The translations under genes were made by a program, and so were the position numbers. From Mycolicibacterium rhodesiae NBB3 (GTDB lineage Bacteria > Actinomycetota > Actinomycetes > Mycobacteriales > Mycobacteriaceae): DNA of 64,000 nucleotides. The DNA lies in contig NC_016604.1 in assembly GCF_000230895.2 (NCBI RefSeq), positions 1,054,001 to 1,118,000 on the forward strand, written 5' to 3'. The notes beneath the pieces were generated by a model. It had not been told where the DNA came from. It saw only the letters and a program-made list of their open reading frames with translations, and searched no databases. This document shows positions 22,120 to 29,104 of the stretch, one piece after another. Within the stretch, counting starts at the first letter, position 1, and every line of letters begins with the position of its first letter.

Positions 22120-23673
22120 ATGCCTGACATCGCCAACATCGCCGACATCGTGCGCGTCCACGCACGGCTACGGCCCGACACCACGGCGCTGATCGTCGGC
22201 GACCGCACGATCACCTTCGCCGAGCTCGACGCACGGTCCAGTCAGGCTGCGCAGGCGTTCCGCGCGGCCGGCGTCGGGTTCGGCGATCGGGTGGCCTTCA
22301 TCGAGAAGAACAGCGCGGAGTTCTTCGAGGTGGTTTTCGGCCTTGCCAAGCTGGGCGCCGTTGGCGTGCCGGTGAACTGGCGGCTGGCACCACCGGAGAT
22401 GGCGCACATCATCGACGACGCCCAGGCCCGCATCGTGGTCGTGGGATCGGAGTTCTTCGGCCACGTCGAGGCGATCGAGGATGGGCTGACGACGGTGACG
22501 GGCATCGTGGCGATCGGCACGCACGACCGCTGGCAGTCCTTCGAGGACTGGATCGACGGCCATGTCGGCGAAGACCCCGGTGTCGCAACGGGTTCCGACG
22601 ATGTCGCCTTGCTGATGTACACGTCGGGCACCACAGGACTGCCCAAGGGCGTCATGCTGTCCAACGGCAACTATCTCTGCAAGTCAACTGGTATCTCCCA
22701 ACAGTGGCGGTTCACCGCAGACAGCGTCAGTCTGGCCGTCATGCCGATGTTCCACATGGCCGGCTCCGGGTGGGTGTTCGTCGGACTCTACGAGGGCGCC
22801 ACCACCGTGGTGCTGCGCGACGTCGACCCGATCGCGATCCTGGATTCCATTGTCCAGCATCGGATCACCAATCTCTTGCTCGTGCCCGCGGTGATTCAGA
22901 TGATGCTGAATTCACCGGCTGTGGACGACGCGGACTTCTCCAGCGTGCGGGCCATCGTCTACGGCGCCTCGCCCATCACCGACGACGTTCTCATCAGAGG
23001 CCTGGAACGCTTCGGGTGTGAGTTCCTCCAGGTGTACGGACTGACCGAAACCACCGGCTCGGTCACACAGCTCGACGAACACGATCCGGCGGGGCGCCCA
23101 GAACTGTTGCGTTCCTGCGGCAAACCGTATCCGTGGGTCGAACTGCGCATCGTCGACAACGGCGGCCGTACGGTACCCGTCGGCACAGTCGGCGAGGTGT
23201 GGACTCGATCGGCGCAGAACATGCGCGGCTACTGGAACAACCCCGACGCCACCGCGGCGACGGTCACCGATGACGGCTGGCTGAAGACCGGTGACGCCGG
23301 CTACGTCGACCGGGACGGCTATGTCTATCTGCACGACCGGAAGAAGGACATGATCGTCTCCGGCGGAGAGAACGTGTACCCGATCGAGGTCGAGAACGTC
23401 CTGATGACCCACGCAGGCGTCGACGACGTCGCGATCATCGGGGTGCCGGACGAGAAATGGGGTGAAGCGGTCAAGGCGATCGTCGTGCCTACCGCCGGAA
23501 CCGCGCCGACCGAAGCGGAACTCATCGCCTACGCGCGTGAACGGCTCGCCGGTTTCAAGCTGCCCAAGTCTGTCGACTTCACCGACGTGCTGCCCCGCAA
23601 CCCGAGCGGCAAGCTGCTCAAGCGGGTGCTTCGAGAGCCGCACTGGCAGGGCGTGGACCGTCGAATCGGCTGA
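22120..23673 (+). CDS. Acyl-CoA synthetase (FadD family)
   Basis: This 517-residue ANL ligase has P-loop LLMYTSGTTGLPKG, A5 QVYGLTETTGS, A7 WLKTGDAGYVD, hinge DRKKDMIVSGGENVYPIEVE and the C-terminal Lys in NPSGKLLKRVLRE. It should make an acyl-CoA through an acyl-adenylate. Similarity to FadD13/FadD3-type enzymes suggests a medium or long acyl substrate, but motifs cannot decide. It starts 3 nt after the SDR stop, so the pair are co-transcribed and probably act on the same lipid. A VOC-family gene follows after 23 nt. Confidence 0.92.
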   Translation: MPDIANIADIVRVHARLRPDTTALIVGDRTITFAELDARSSQAAQAFRAAGVGFGDRVAFIEKNSAEFFEVVFGLAKLGAVGVPVNWRLAPPEMAHIIDDAQARIVVVGSEFFGHVEAIEDGLTTVTGIVAIGTHDRWQSFEDWIDGHVGEDPGVATGSDDVALLMYTSGTTGLPKGVMLSNGNYLCKSTGISQQWRFTADSVSLAVMPMFHMAGSGWVFVGLYEGATTVVLRDVDPIAILDSIVQHRITNLLLVPAVIQMMLNSPAVDDADFSSVRAIVYGASPITDDVLIRGLERFGCEFLQVYGLTETTGSVTQLDEHDPAGRPELLRSCGKPYPWVELRIVDNGGRTVPVGTVGEVWTRSAQNMRGYWNNPDATAATVTDDGWLKTGDAGYVDRDGYVYLHDRKKDMIVSGGENVYPIEVENVLMTHAGVDDVAIIGVPDEKWGEAVKAIVVPTAGTAPTEAELIAYARERLAGFKLPKSVDFTDVLPRNPSGKLLKRVLREPHWQGVDRRIG

Positions 23674-23696
23674 TCGCGCGTGATAGACACGTTCGT

Positions 23697-24068
23697 ATGG
23701 AGATCCTGGCCAGCCGCATGCTCATCCGGCCGGCGGACTATCAGCGCTCGCTCACCTTCTACCGCGACGAACTCGGCCTGGCGATCGCCAGGGACTATGG
23801 CGCAGGCACGGTGTTTTATGCCGGGCAGTCACTGATCGAACTCGCAGGCCACGGGACGCCCCGCGCGGGCGGGACGATGTGGCTGCAGGTCCGCGACGTC
23901 TACGCCGCGGAGGAAGAGCTGACGGGCCGCGGCGTACCCGTTGCGCGTGAGGCCCGTCAGGAGCCGTGGGGGCTGCACGAGATGCACGTCACCGATCCCG
24001 ACGGCGTGCTGCTGATCTTCGTGCAGGTCCCCGAGAACCATCCGCTGCGGCGCGACAACCGCCAGTAG
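23697..24068 (+). CDS. VOC family protein (glyoxalase/bleomycin-resistance fold)
   Basis: The 123-residue protein contains two short beta-alpha-beta-beta-beta units. The N-terminal unit reads ADYQRSLTFYRDELGLAIARDYGAG (SLTFYRD is a typical VOC start). The C-terminal unit is REARQEPWGLHEMHVTDPDGVLLIFVQVPEN, in which WG..E..v.DPDG is the family's second-half signature with a metal-ligand Glu. The family binds metal and includes dioxygenases, glyoxalase and antibiotic-binding proteins, so the role here is unknown. It ends 1 nt before the stop of the convergent DUF3349 gene. Confidence 0.88.
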   Translation: MEILASRMLIRPADYQRSLTFYRDELGLAIARDYGAGTVFYAGQSLIELAGHGTPRAGGTMWLQVRDVYAAEEELTGRGVPVAREARQEPWGLHEMHVTDPDGVLLIFVQVPENHPLRRDNRQ

Positions 24069-24069
24069 C

Positions 24070-24372
24070 TCAGTGCGCGACAGCCAGCGGCCATCCGACC
24101 GAGGCCAGCCGCGCGGCGACCTGGTGGATCTCCTCGGGGTTCGGCTCTACGTCGGTGATCGTGTGGATCGCGGCGCGGATCTCCTGCTCGCTGACGGTGT
24201 CGGAGTCGGTGCCCTTCAACACGGTCTGCGCGGCCTTGACGACTTCCTCTTCGGAAAGCGATCGCTTGAGTAGGGCGAGCAGCGCGAAGTAGTCCTTCGG
24301 CGGCACGCCCTCGGGATAACCGTCGTGCAGCCAGTCCAGCACCTTGTCCAGAACGCTCTGATTTGCAGTCAT
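24070..24372 (-). CDS. DUF3349 protein
   Basis: The 100-residue protein has the DUF3349 layout: VLDKVLDWLHDGYPEGVPPKDYFALLALLKRSLSEEEVV, then EIRAAIHTITDVEPNPEEIHQVAARLASVGWPL. It is helical and probably binds another protein or nucleic acid; no function is established. I start at the ATG at 24372, matching family length; the frame extends slightly further. It follows pitA and a small membrane gene on the same strand, and a second DUF3349 gene at 26160 sits on the other side of pitA. The two share YPEGVP and FALLKR.LS..EV segments. Confidence 0.85.
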   Translation of the reverse strand: MTANQSVLDKVLDWLHDGYPEGVPPKDYFALLALLKRSLSEEEVVKAAQTVLKGTDSDTVSEQEIRAAIHTITDVEPNPEEIHQVAARLASVGWPLAVAH

Positions 24373-24383
24373 GTTGTGCCAGC

Positions 24384-24668
24384 TCACTTCTTGGGCATGA
24401 AGGGGAAGAGGTCGATACCGGTGTGGTGGATGATTGTGGCCCGCGTGATCCAGAGGACGGCGGTGAGGATCACCCAGCCGACGAACACGAAGAGGCCGAT
24501 CCCCAGAAACTTCAGTGCCGGGTTTGGCGCGACCGTTGTGCCGTCGGCGTTTTGGCCACCCCCGCCGTTGGAGAAGGCCACCAGCCCGGCCGCGAACACC
24601 GCGGGCAGGCCCGCACCGAGAAGCAGTCCGACGACGAGCACCTTGAAAATGCTCTCGAAATAAGTCAT
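24384..24668 (-). CDS. Small membrane protein downstream of pitA
   Basis: This 94-residue protein has two hydrophobic segments: residues about 7-33 (IFKVLVVGLLLGAGLPAVFAAGLVAF) and about 55-75 (FLGIGLFVFVGWVILTAVLWI), joined by a Gly/Asn-rich loop (NGGGGQNADGTTVAPN). The tail ends FPFMPKK. It lies 21 nt after pitA and 11 nt before DUF3349 on the same strand and is probably part of a phosphate-transport operon. No enzymatic motif is present. From memory it corresponds to Rv0544c. Confidence 0.82.
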   Translation of the reverse strand: MTYFESIFKVLVVGLLLGAGLPAVFAAGLVAFSNGGGGQNADGTTVAPNPALKFLGIGLFVFVGWVILTAVLWITRATIIHHTGIDLFPFMPKK

Positions 24669-24689
24669 CAGCGTTTCCTTCGTTGTCCG

Positions 24690-25937
24690 CTAGACCGACG
24701 CCGTGGGCTTGGGTTCGTCGGCGGCCTCACGTACGTCCGCAGGCACGACGGAGTTCGTGGAGCTGTCCCAGTCCGCGTTGACGTTGCTGCTGTCCACCTT
24801 CTGCTGCTGGGCGCGCCACCACATGTAGAAGGACAGCGCCACCAGGACGAGGAAGATCAGACCGTCACCGGCCAGTGCAGAACCGGTGAGCGACTCGACG
24901 CCATACGAGAGCCAGTACGCCAGCGCACCCATGATTCCGGCGGCGGGCAGCGTGATCAGCCACGCAATGGCCATCCGGCCTGCGACCGACCACCGGACCT
25001 GGGCGCCGGGCTTGCCGACACCGCTGCCCAGGATCGATCCCGTCGCGACGTGAGTCGTTGACAGCGCCATACCGGCAGCGCTCGAGCTCAAGATGATTGC
25101 GGCCGAGGATGCTTCGGCGGCGAAGCCCTGCGGCGACTCGATCTCGACGAGCCCCTTGCCCAGCGTGCGGATGACGCGCCAGCCGCCGAGGTAGGTGCCG
25201 AGGCCGATGGCGACCGCGCAGCTGAAGATGATCCAGAACGGCAGACCCTGTTCCTTGACATCGCCCGACAGGTGGCCGGTCGTGATGAGGGCGAGCGCGA
25301 TGACGCCCATGGTCTTCTGCGCGTCGTTGGTGCCGTGCGACAAGGCGACCAGCGAGGCGGTCGCGATCTGGCCCCAGCGGAAGCCCTCCCGCCGCCGGCT
25401 CTCGACGACGTTGCGGGTGAGCCGGTACACCAGCCACGTACCGCACCCCGCGACCAAGCACGCGATGACCGGCGCGGCCACGGCCGGGATCAGGACCTTG
25501 CCGGTGACGCCGGACCAGTTGACACCCGCCATACCGAGCGCCGCGAGGCCGGCACCGATGAGCCCGCCGAAGAGCGCGTGCGACGAGCTGGAGGGGATAC
25601 CGAACAGCCAGGTCAGCAGGTTCCAGAGGATGCCGCCGATGAGGCCGGCGAAGATGATGGTCAGACCCGTTGAGGCGTCGATGTTCGGGATCAGCGCTCC
25701 GGTCTTGGTGTCCTGCACCTTCAGCACCGAGGTGGTGACGGTGACCGCGACCTCGACCGAGAGGAAGGCGCCGACAAGGTTCAGGATGCCGGCGAGCAGC
25801 ACGGCGGTCTTGGGCTTCAACGCACCCGTGGCGATCGACGTCGCCATCGCGTTTCCGGTGTCGTGGAACCCGTTGGTGAAGTCGAACGCCAGTGCCGTTG
25901 TAATCAGCAGCACCAGGATGATCAGCTCTGCGCTCAC
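24690..25937 (-). CDS. pitA: Low-affinity inorganic phosphate transporter (PitA)
   Basis: PitA is a metal-phosphate:H+ symporter of the PiT family. The 415-residue protein shows both inverted PiT repeats: the first at FDFTNGFHDTGNAMATSIATGALKP, the second at SHGTNDAQKTMGVIALALI. About ten hydrophobic helices are spread over the rest, with a hydrophilic loop between the halves. I start at the GTG at 25937; ATG codons at 25967 and 25979 are possible but add only a basic lead. A PHO-box-like direct repeat lies 96 nt upstream, which suggests control by the phosphate two-component system. Confidence 0.94.
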   Translation of the reverse strand: MSAELIILVLLITTALAFDFTNGFHDTGNAMATSIATGALKPKTAVLLAGILNLVGAFLSVEVAVTVTTSVLKVQDTKTGALIPNIDASTGLTIIFAGLIGGILWNLLTWLFGIPSSSSHALFGGLIGAGLAALGMAGVNWSGVTGKVLIPAVAAPVIACLVAGCGTWLVYRLTRNVVESRRREGFRWGQIATASLVALSHGTNDAQKTMGVIALALITTGHLSGDVKEQGLPFWIIFSCAVAIGLGTYLGGWRVIRTLGKGLVEIESPQGFAAEASSAAIILSSSAAGMALSTTHVATGSILGSGVGKPGAQVRWSVAGRMAIAWLITLPAAGIMGALAYWLSYGVESLTGSALAGDGLIFLVLVALSFYMWWRAQQQKVDSSNVNADWDSSTNSVVPADVREAADEPKPTASV

Positions 25938-26032
25938 GGCGCTAATTCTGCGGCCATGCGCGGTCATTTTCCTAACCAAACGTCACTTCAAAAGGGTGTG
26001 TCGAGCAGGCACTTCATCTGACCTGGCCATGT

Positions 26033-26050
26033 GTTCACCTACTGTTCAAC
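26033..26050 (+). promoter_or_regulatory. PHO-box-like direct repeat between pitA and DUF3349
   Basis: GTTCACCTACTGTTCAAC has GTTCACC and GTTCAAC starting exactly 11 nt apart, the spacing and sequence of actinobacterial PhoP/RegX3 boxes. It lies in the 222-bp divergent region between pitA (start 25937) and DUF3349-menE (start 26160). No other gene is seen in this spacer. Confidence 0.65.
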
Positions 26051-26159
26051 TTCCAGGGGGCATACGTTTGCCCACCTCGTCGATCACGCCCTGCTCCGGA
26101 CGGCATTAGCATCGGAAACTGGAGCCCCAATAACCACACGCGACTTCTCGGGAGGACTT

Positions 26160-26459
26160 GTGACCTTTCTGGCCAAGATCGTCGCGTGGATCACCTCCGG
26201 CTATCCGGAGGGTGTGCCGGGCCCCGATCGAGTGCCGCTCTTCGCGCTGCTGAAACGACGCCTCTCCGACGACGAGGTCAAGGCCGTCGCGAAGGAGCTG
26301 AAGCACCTGGGAGAGTTCGACAACGCCGACATCGGCGTGCTGATCACCCAGATCACCGACGAACTACCGTTGCCCGACGACGTCGAACGGGTGCGGCAGC
26401 GACTCGCAGCCAAGGGCTGGCCGCTCGACGACCCGCGTGACCCGGAGGAGGGCGCATAG
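26160..26459 (+). CDS. DUF3349 protein (second copy)
   Basis: The 99-residue protein is a DUF3349 member: VAWITSGYPEGVPGPDRVPLFALLKRRLSDDEVKAVAKELK, then IGVLITQITDELPLPDDVERVRQRLAAKGWPLDD. It parallels the gene at 24070 around the divergent pitA. The GTG at 26160 is preceded by GGGAGGAC, a clear ribosome-binding site. menE starts 20 nt after its stop, so the two share a transcript. Function unknown; the link to both phosphate transport and menaquinone genes is only positional. Confidence 0.85.
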   Translation: MTFLAKIVAWITSGYPEGVPGPDRVPLFALLKRRLSDDEVKAVAKELKHLGEFDNADIGVLITQITDELPLPDDVERVRQRLAAKGWPLDDPRDPEEGA

Positions 26460-26479
26460 CCGTCCTGCGCCCCCTCGCC

Positions 26480-27601
26480 GTGCCGTCCGGAGCTTCGGCG
26501 CTTTCGGTGCTGCCCGTGGTGGAAGACGTGCTCGCCGGACGTACCACCGTACTACCGGTTCCGATGGACGACGACCGCGAAAGCTCTTTGATCACAACCT
26601 CGTTGCGTGCCGGCACGGAGGTCGACGACGAGGTGGCGGTGGTCGTATCGACGTCCGGCACGACCGGGACGCCGAAGGGTGCACTGTTGACGGTGTCGGC
26701 GCTCACCGCCAGCGCATCGGCGACACACGAGCGACTGGGCGGGTCCGGGCACTGGCTGCTGGCCCTGCCCGCCCATCACATCGCAGGATTTCAGGTGCTG
26801 GTGCGCAGTACGCTCGCCGGCACCGCGCCCGTCGCCATCCCTGCGAGTTTCTCAGTGGCGGAGCTTGTTTCGGCCGTCGACTCCATGGGCCCGGGCAGGC
26901 GATACGCCTCGTTGGTGGCAGCACAGCTCGACAGGGCCCTCGGCGATCCGGCCGCCGCCGCCGCGTTGGCAGCGCTGGACGCCGTGCTGATCGGCGGCGG
27001 CCCGATGCCCGCCGGTGTCGCCGAAAGAGCCTCGGCCGCCGGTGTTCCCGTGGTCCGAACGTATGGAATGAGCGAGACCGCGGGCGGCTGCGTCTACGAC
27101 GGGCGCCCTCTCGACGGGGCGCAGATGCGCATCGACGACGGACGGGTGGTGCTTGGTGGCGCAACGCTGGCCAAGGGCTACCGAAATCCCGTCGACCCCG
27201 ATCCCTTCGTCGAGCCCGGCTGGTTTCGCACCGATGACGTTGGCAGCGTTGATGACTCGGGAGTACTGAGTGTTCTCGGCCGTGTGGACGACGCGATCAG
27301 CACCGGCGGACTGACGGTGCTGCCCGCACTGGTGGAGGCAGTGGTGGCGTCGCACGACGCGGTGGCCGAGTGTGTGGTGTTCGGCGTCGACGACGACCGG
27401 CTGGGACAGCGAGTGGTGGCAGCGCTAGTCGTGGCACCCGGGGGCGCCGTGCCGACGCTGGCCGATATTCGCGCCCACGTCGCGACGACGCTGGACATCA
27501 CCGCGGCGCCGCGTGAGATCCACGTCGTCGACGAGATACCGCGCCGCGGTATCGGCAAGGTGGACCGTCGCGCGTTAATTGCGCGATTCAGCGGTTCCTA
27601 G
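26480..27601 (+). CDS. menE: o-Succinylbenzoate-CoA ligase (MenE)
   Basis: MenE activates o-succinylbenzoate to its CoA ester for MenB. The protein of 373 residues (short for an ANL ligase, as is usual for actinobacterial MenE) has P-loop VVVSTSGTTGTPKGALLT, a middle region LDAVLIGGGPMP, TYGMSETAGGCVYDG (A5), WFRTDDVGSVDDSG (A7), hinge GRVDDAISTGGLTVLPALVE and the final Lys in RGIGKVDRRAL. The start is taken as the GTG at 26480; a few codons upstream also fit the reading frame but lack a start codon. With menC, menB and menA in the same window the pathway assignment is strong. Confidence 0.93.
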   Translation: MPSGASALSVLPVVEDVLAGRTTVLPVPMDDDRESSLITTSLRAGTEVDDEVAVVVSTSGTTGTPKGALLTVSALTASASATHERLGGSGHWLLALPAHHIAGFQVLVRSTLAGTAPVAIPASFSVAELVSAVDSMGPGRRYASLVAAQLDRALGDPAAAAALAALDAVLIGGGPMPAGVAERASAAGVPVVRTYGMSETAGGCVYDGRPLDGAQMRIDDGRVVLGGATLAKGYRNPVDPDPFVEPGWFRTDDVGSVDDSGVLSVLGRVDDAISTGGLTVLPALVEAVVASHDAVAECVVFGVDDDRLGQRVVAALVVAPGGAVPTLADIRAHVATTLDITAAPREIHVVDEIPRRGIGKVDRRALIARFSGS

Positions 27602-27617
27602 GTCGTGTCGCCGCGAC

Positions 27618-29006
27618 TTACGGTCCGCGGTCCGGGTTTTCGTCTGGTTGTTCTGGTGGGCGGAGGAGTCGTTCGGGGCGGTGGTAGTAGTTGATGCGGG
27701 TCTGGCCGGTGTCGAGGTGTTCGGGTGGGATCCATTCGACGTCGTTGTCGGCGTTGATGCGGGTGGTCCAGCCGTTGGGTCCGACCATGCGGTTGTCGGG
27801 TCCGCACGCCAGGGCGAGGTCGTCGATGTTGGTCTGTCCGTCATCGGCCCAATCACAGGCCGCGTGATGGACCTGACTGCCGTAGGCGGGCACGGTGCAG
27901 CCGGGTTTGGTGCAGCCCCCGTCACGGGCAATGAGCATAATCCGTTGGGCGGGGGAGGCGACGCGTCGGGCGCGAAACAGGTCCAGCGCTGATCCGGTGG
28001 CCCCGTCGAACACCGCGAGGTAGTGATGAGCATGGGCGGCCATGCGGATCACATCCTTGATCGGGATGATCGTGCCCCCGCCGGTCGTGCCCACTCCGGC
28101 GCGACTCTCGAGGTCTTGCAGGGTGGTGCGGATGATGATCGAGGTCGGTAATCCGTTGTGCTGGCCCAGCTCGCCGCTTTCCAACACGCTGCGTCCCACG
28201 GCGATGAGTGCATCGTGTTGGCGTTGGGCCAGGGTGCGGTGGTCGTTGTCGATCTGGGCTTGTGTCGGTGTGCCTGAGATGCAGGGGTTGTCGTCGTCGG
28301 GGTTGCACATGCCCGGTGCGGCCCATTTGGCGAAGATCGCCTCATAGATCGCCCAGGCTTCGGGGGTGAGGTGGCCGGTGATCGGTGTCATCTTGTCCCG
28401 CCCTTGGGGTCCCTTCGACACACCGCGGCGGCGTGCGCGTTCGGTGTCGTCGGGTTCGGGGCCGTCCTGGTCGAGCAGGAAGATGAGGCGATCGGCCTGG
28501 TCTTTGAGTTCCTTGGGTCCGACCCCTGCGGCGAGGCGCACCAGATCGCGCTCGATCTGCTCGCGCGAGGCCGTATCGACGAACCCGGGCAGCCGGCTCA
28601 TCGCGTCGCGGATCTTGTCGACATGTTCGCCGTTGATCGACCCGGCGGCTTGGGCCGCTGCGGTGGCTGTCAGCAACGGTTCCAACGGCTCCCCGGTCAG
28701 CGCACGCCGCGGCCCCAGTACCTCGGCTTCGGTCAACCGGCGACTCGCTTCAGTGGCCGAGATGCGCCACCGGATCGCCAGCACCTGCCGCCAGTTCTTG
28801 GCGCCCAACTCCTTGGCCGTGGTCTCGGCCTGCAACCGCGCCAACGCGCGATGCCACTGCACCGGCAACTGACACGACAGGGTTTCCAGCTCATCGAGCA
28901 CACCGAGCAGTTCCCGATGGGTCAGCGTCTCCAGATCGCAGGCGGCCAGCGACTCATGCGCAGCACGCAGTGCGGCCATCGCCACCTGCACCGGAGTCGC
29001 CAACAT
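27618..29006 (-). CDS. 13E12 repeat family HNH endonuclease-like protein (DUF222)
   Basis: The protein of 462 residues has a DUF222 helical domain (residues about 5-300; RISATEASRRLTEAEVLGPRR, GPKELKDQADRLIFLLDQDG) and a C-terminal HNH region: ARDGGCTKPGCTVPAYGSQVHHAACDWADDGQTNIDDLALACGPDN, with Cys and the HH of the ββα-metal fold. These are the REP13E12 repeat proteins of mycobacteria; a nuclease role is inferred only. I start at ATG 29006; ATG 29021 lies inside an SOS box and is possible. The block does not belong to the surrounding menaquinone synteny and may be a transferred or repeat-derived insertion. Confidence 0.9.
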   Translation of the reverse strand: MLATPVQVAMAALRAAHESLAACDLETLTHRELLGVLDELETLSCQLPVQWHRALARLQAETTAKELGAKNWRQVLAIRWRISATEASRRLTEAEVLGPRRALTGEPLEPLLTATAAAQAAGSINGEHVDKIRDAMSRLPGFVDTASREQIERDLVRLAAGVGPKELKDQADRLIFLLDQDGPEPDDTERARRRGVSKGPQGRDKMTPITGHLTPEAWAIYEAIFAKWAAPGMCNPDDDNPCISGTPTQAQIDNDHRTLAQRQHDALIAVGRSVLESGELGQHNGLPTSIIIRTTLQDLESRAGVGTTGGGTIIPIKDVIRMAAHAHHYLAVFDGATGSALDLFRARRVASPAQRIMLIARDGGCTKPGCTVPAYGSQVHHAACDWADDGQTNIDDLALACGPDNRMVGPNGWTTRINADNDVEWIPPEHLDTGQTRINYYHRPERLLRPPEQPDENPDRGP

Positions 29007-29009
29007 GCT

Positions 29010-29025
29010 TCGAACATACATTCGA
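29010..29025. promoter_or_regulatory. SOS (LexA) box before the 13E12 gene
   Basis: TCGAACATACATTCGA matches the mycobacterial LexA site TCGAAC(N4)GTTCGA except for one base (A for G at the start of the second half). It sits 4 nt upstream of the ATG at 29006. Several 13E12-family genes are known members of the LexA regulon in M. tuberculosis. Confidence 0.8.
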
Positions 29026-29104
29026 CCACCGACAAGCCGACCCGAAGATGTTTCCTGTGTGACTAACAGAAAGCAAAGAGACGCAAGGGATTACACGCGG
29101 TCCG

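Noticed and set aside
29010..29021. ATG at 29021 as the start of the 13E12 gene.
   Set aside because: It lies inside the SOS box, so the ATG at 29006 is preferred, though leaderless initiation at 29021 cannot be excluded.
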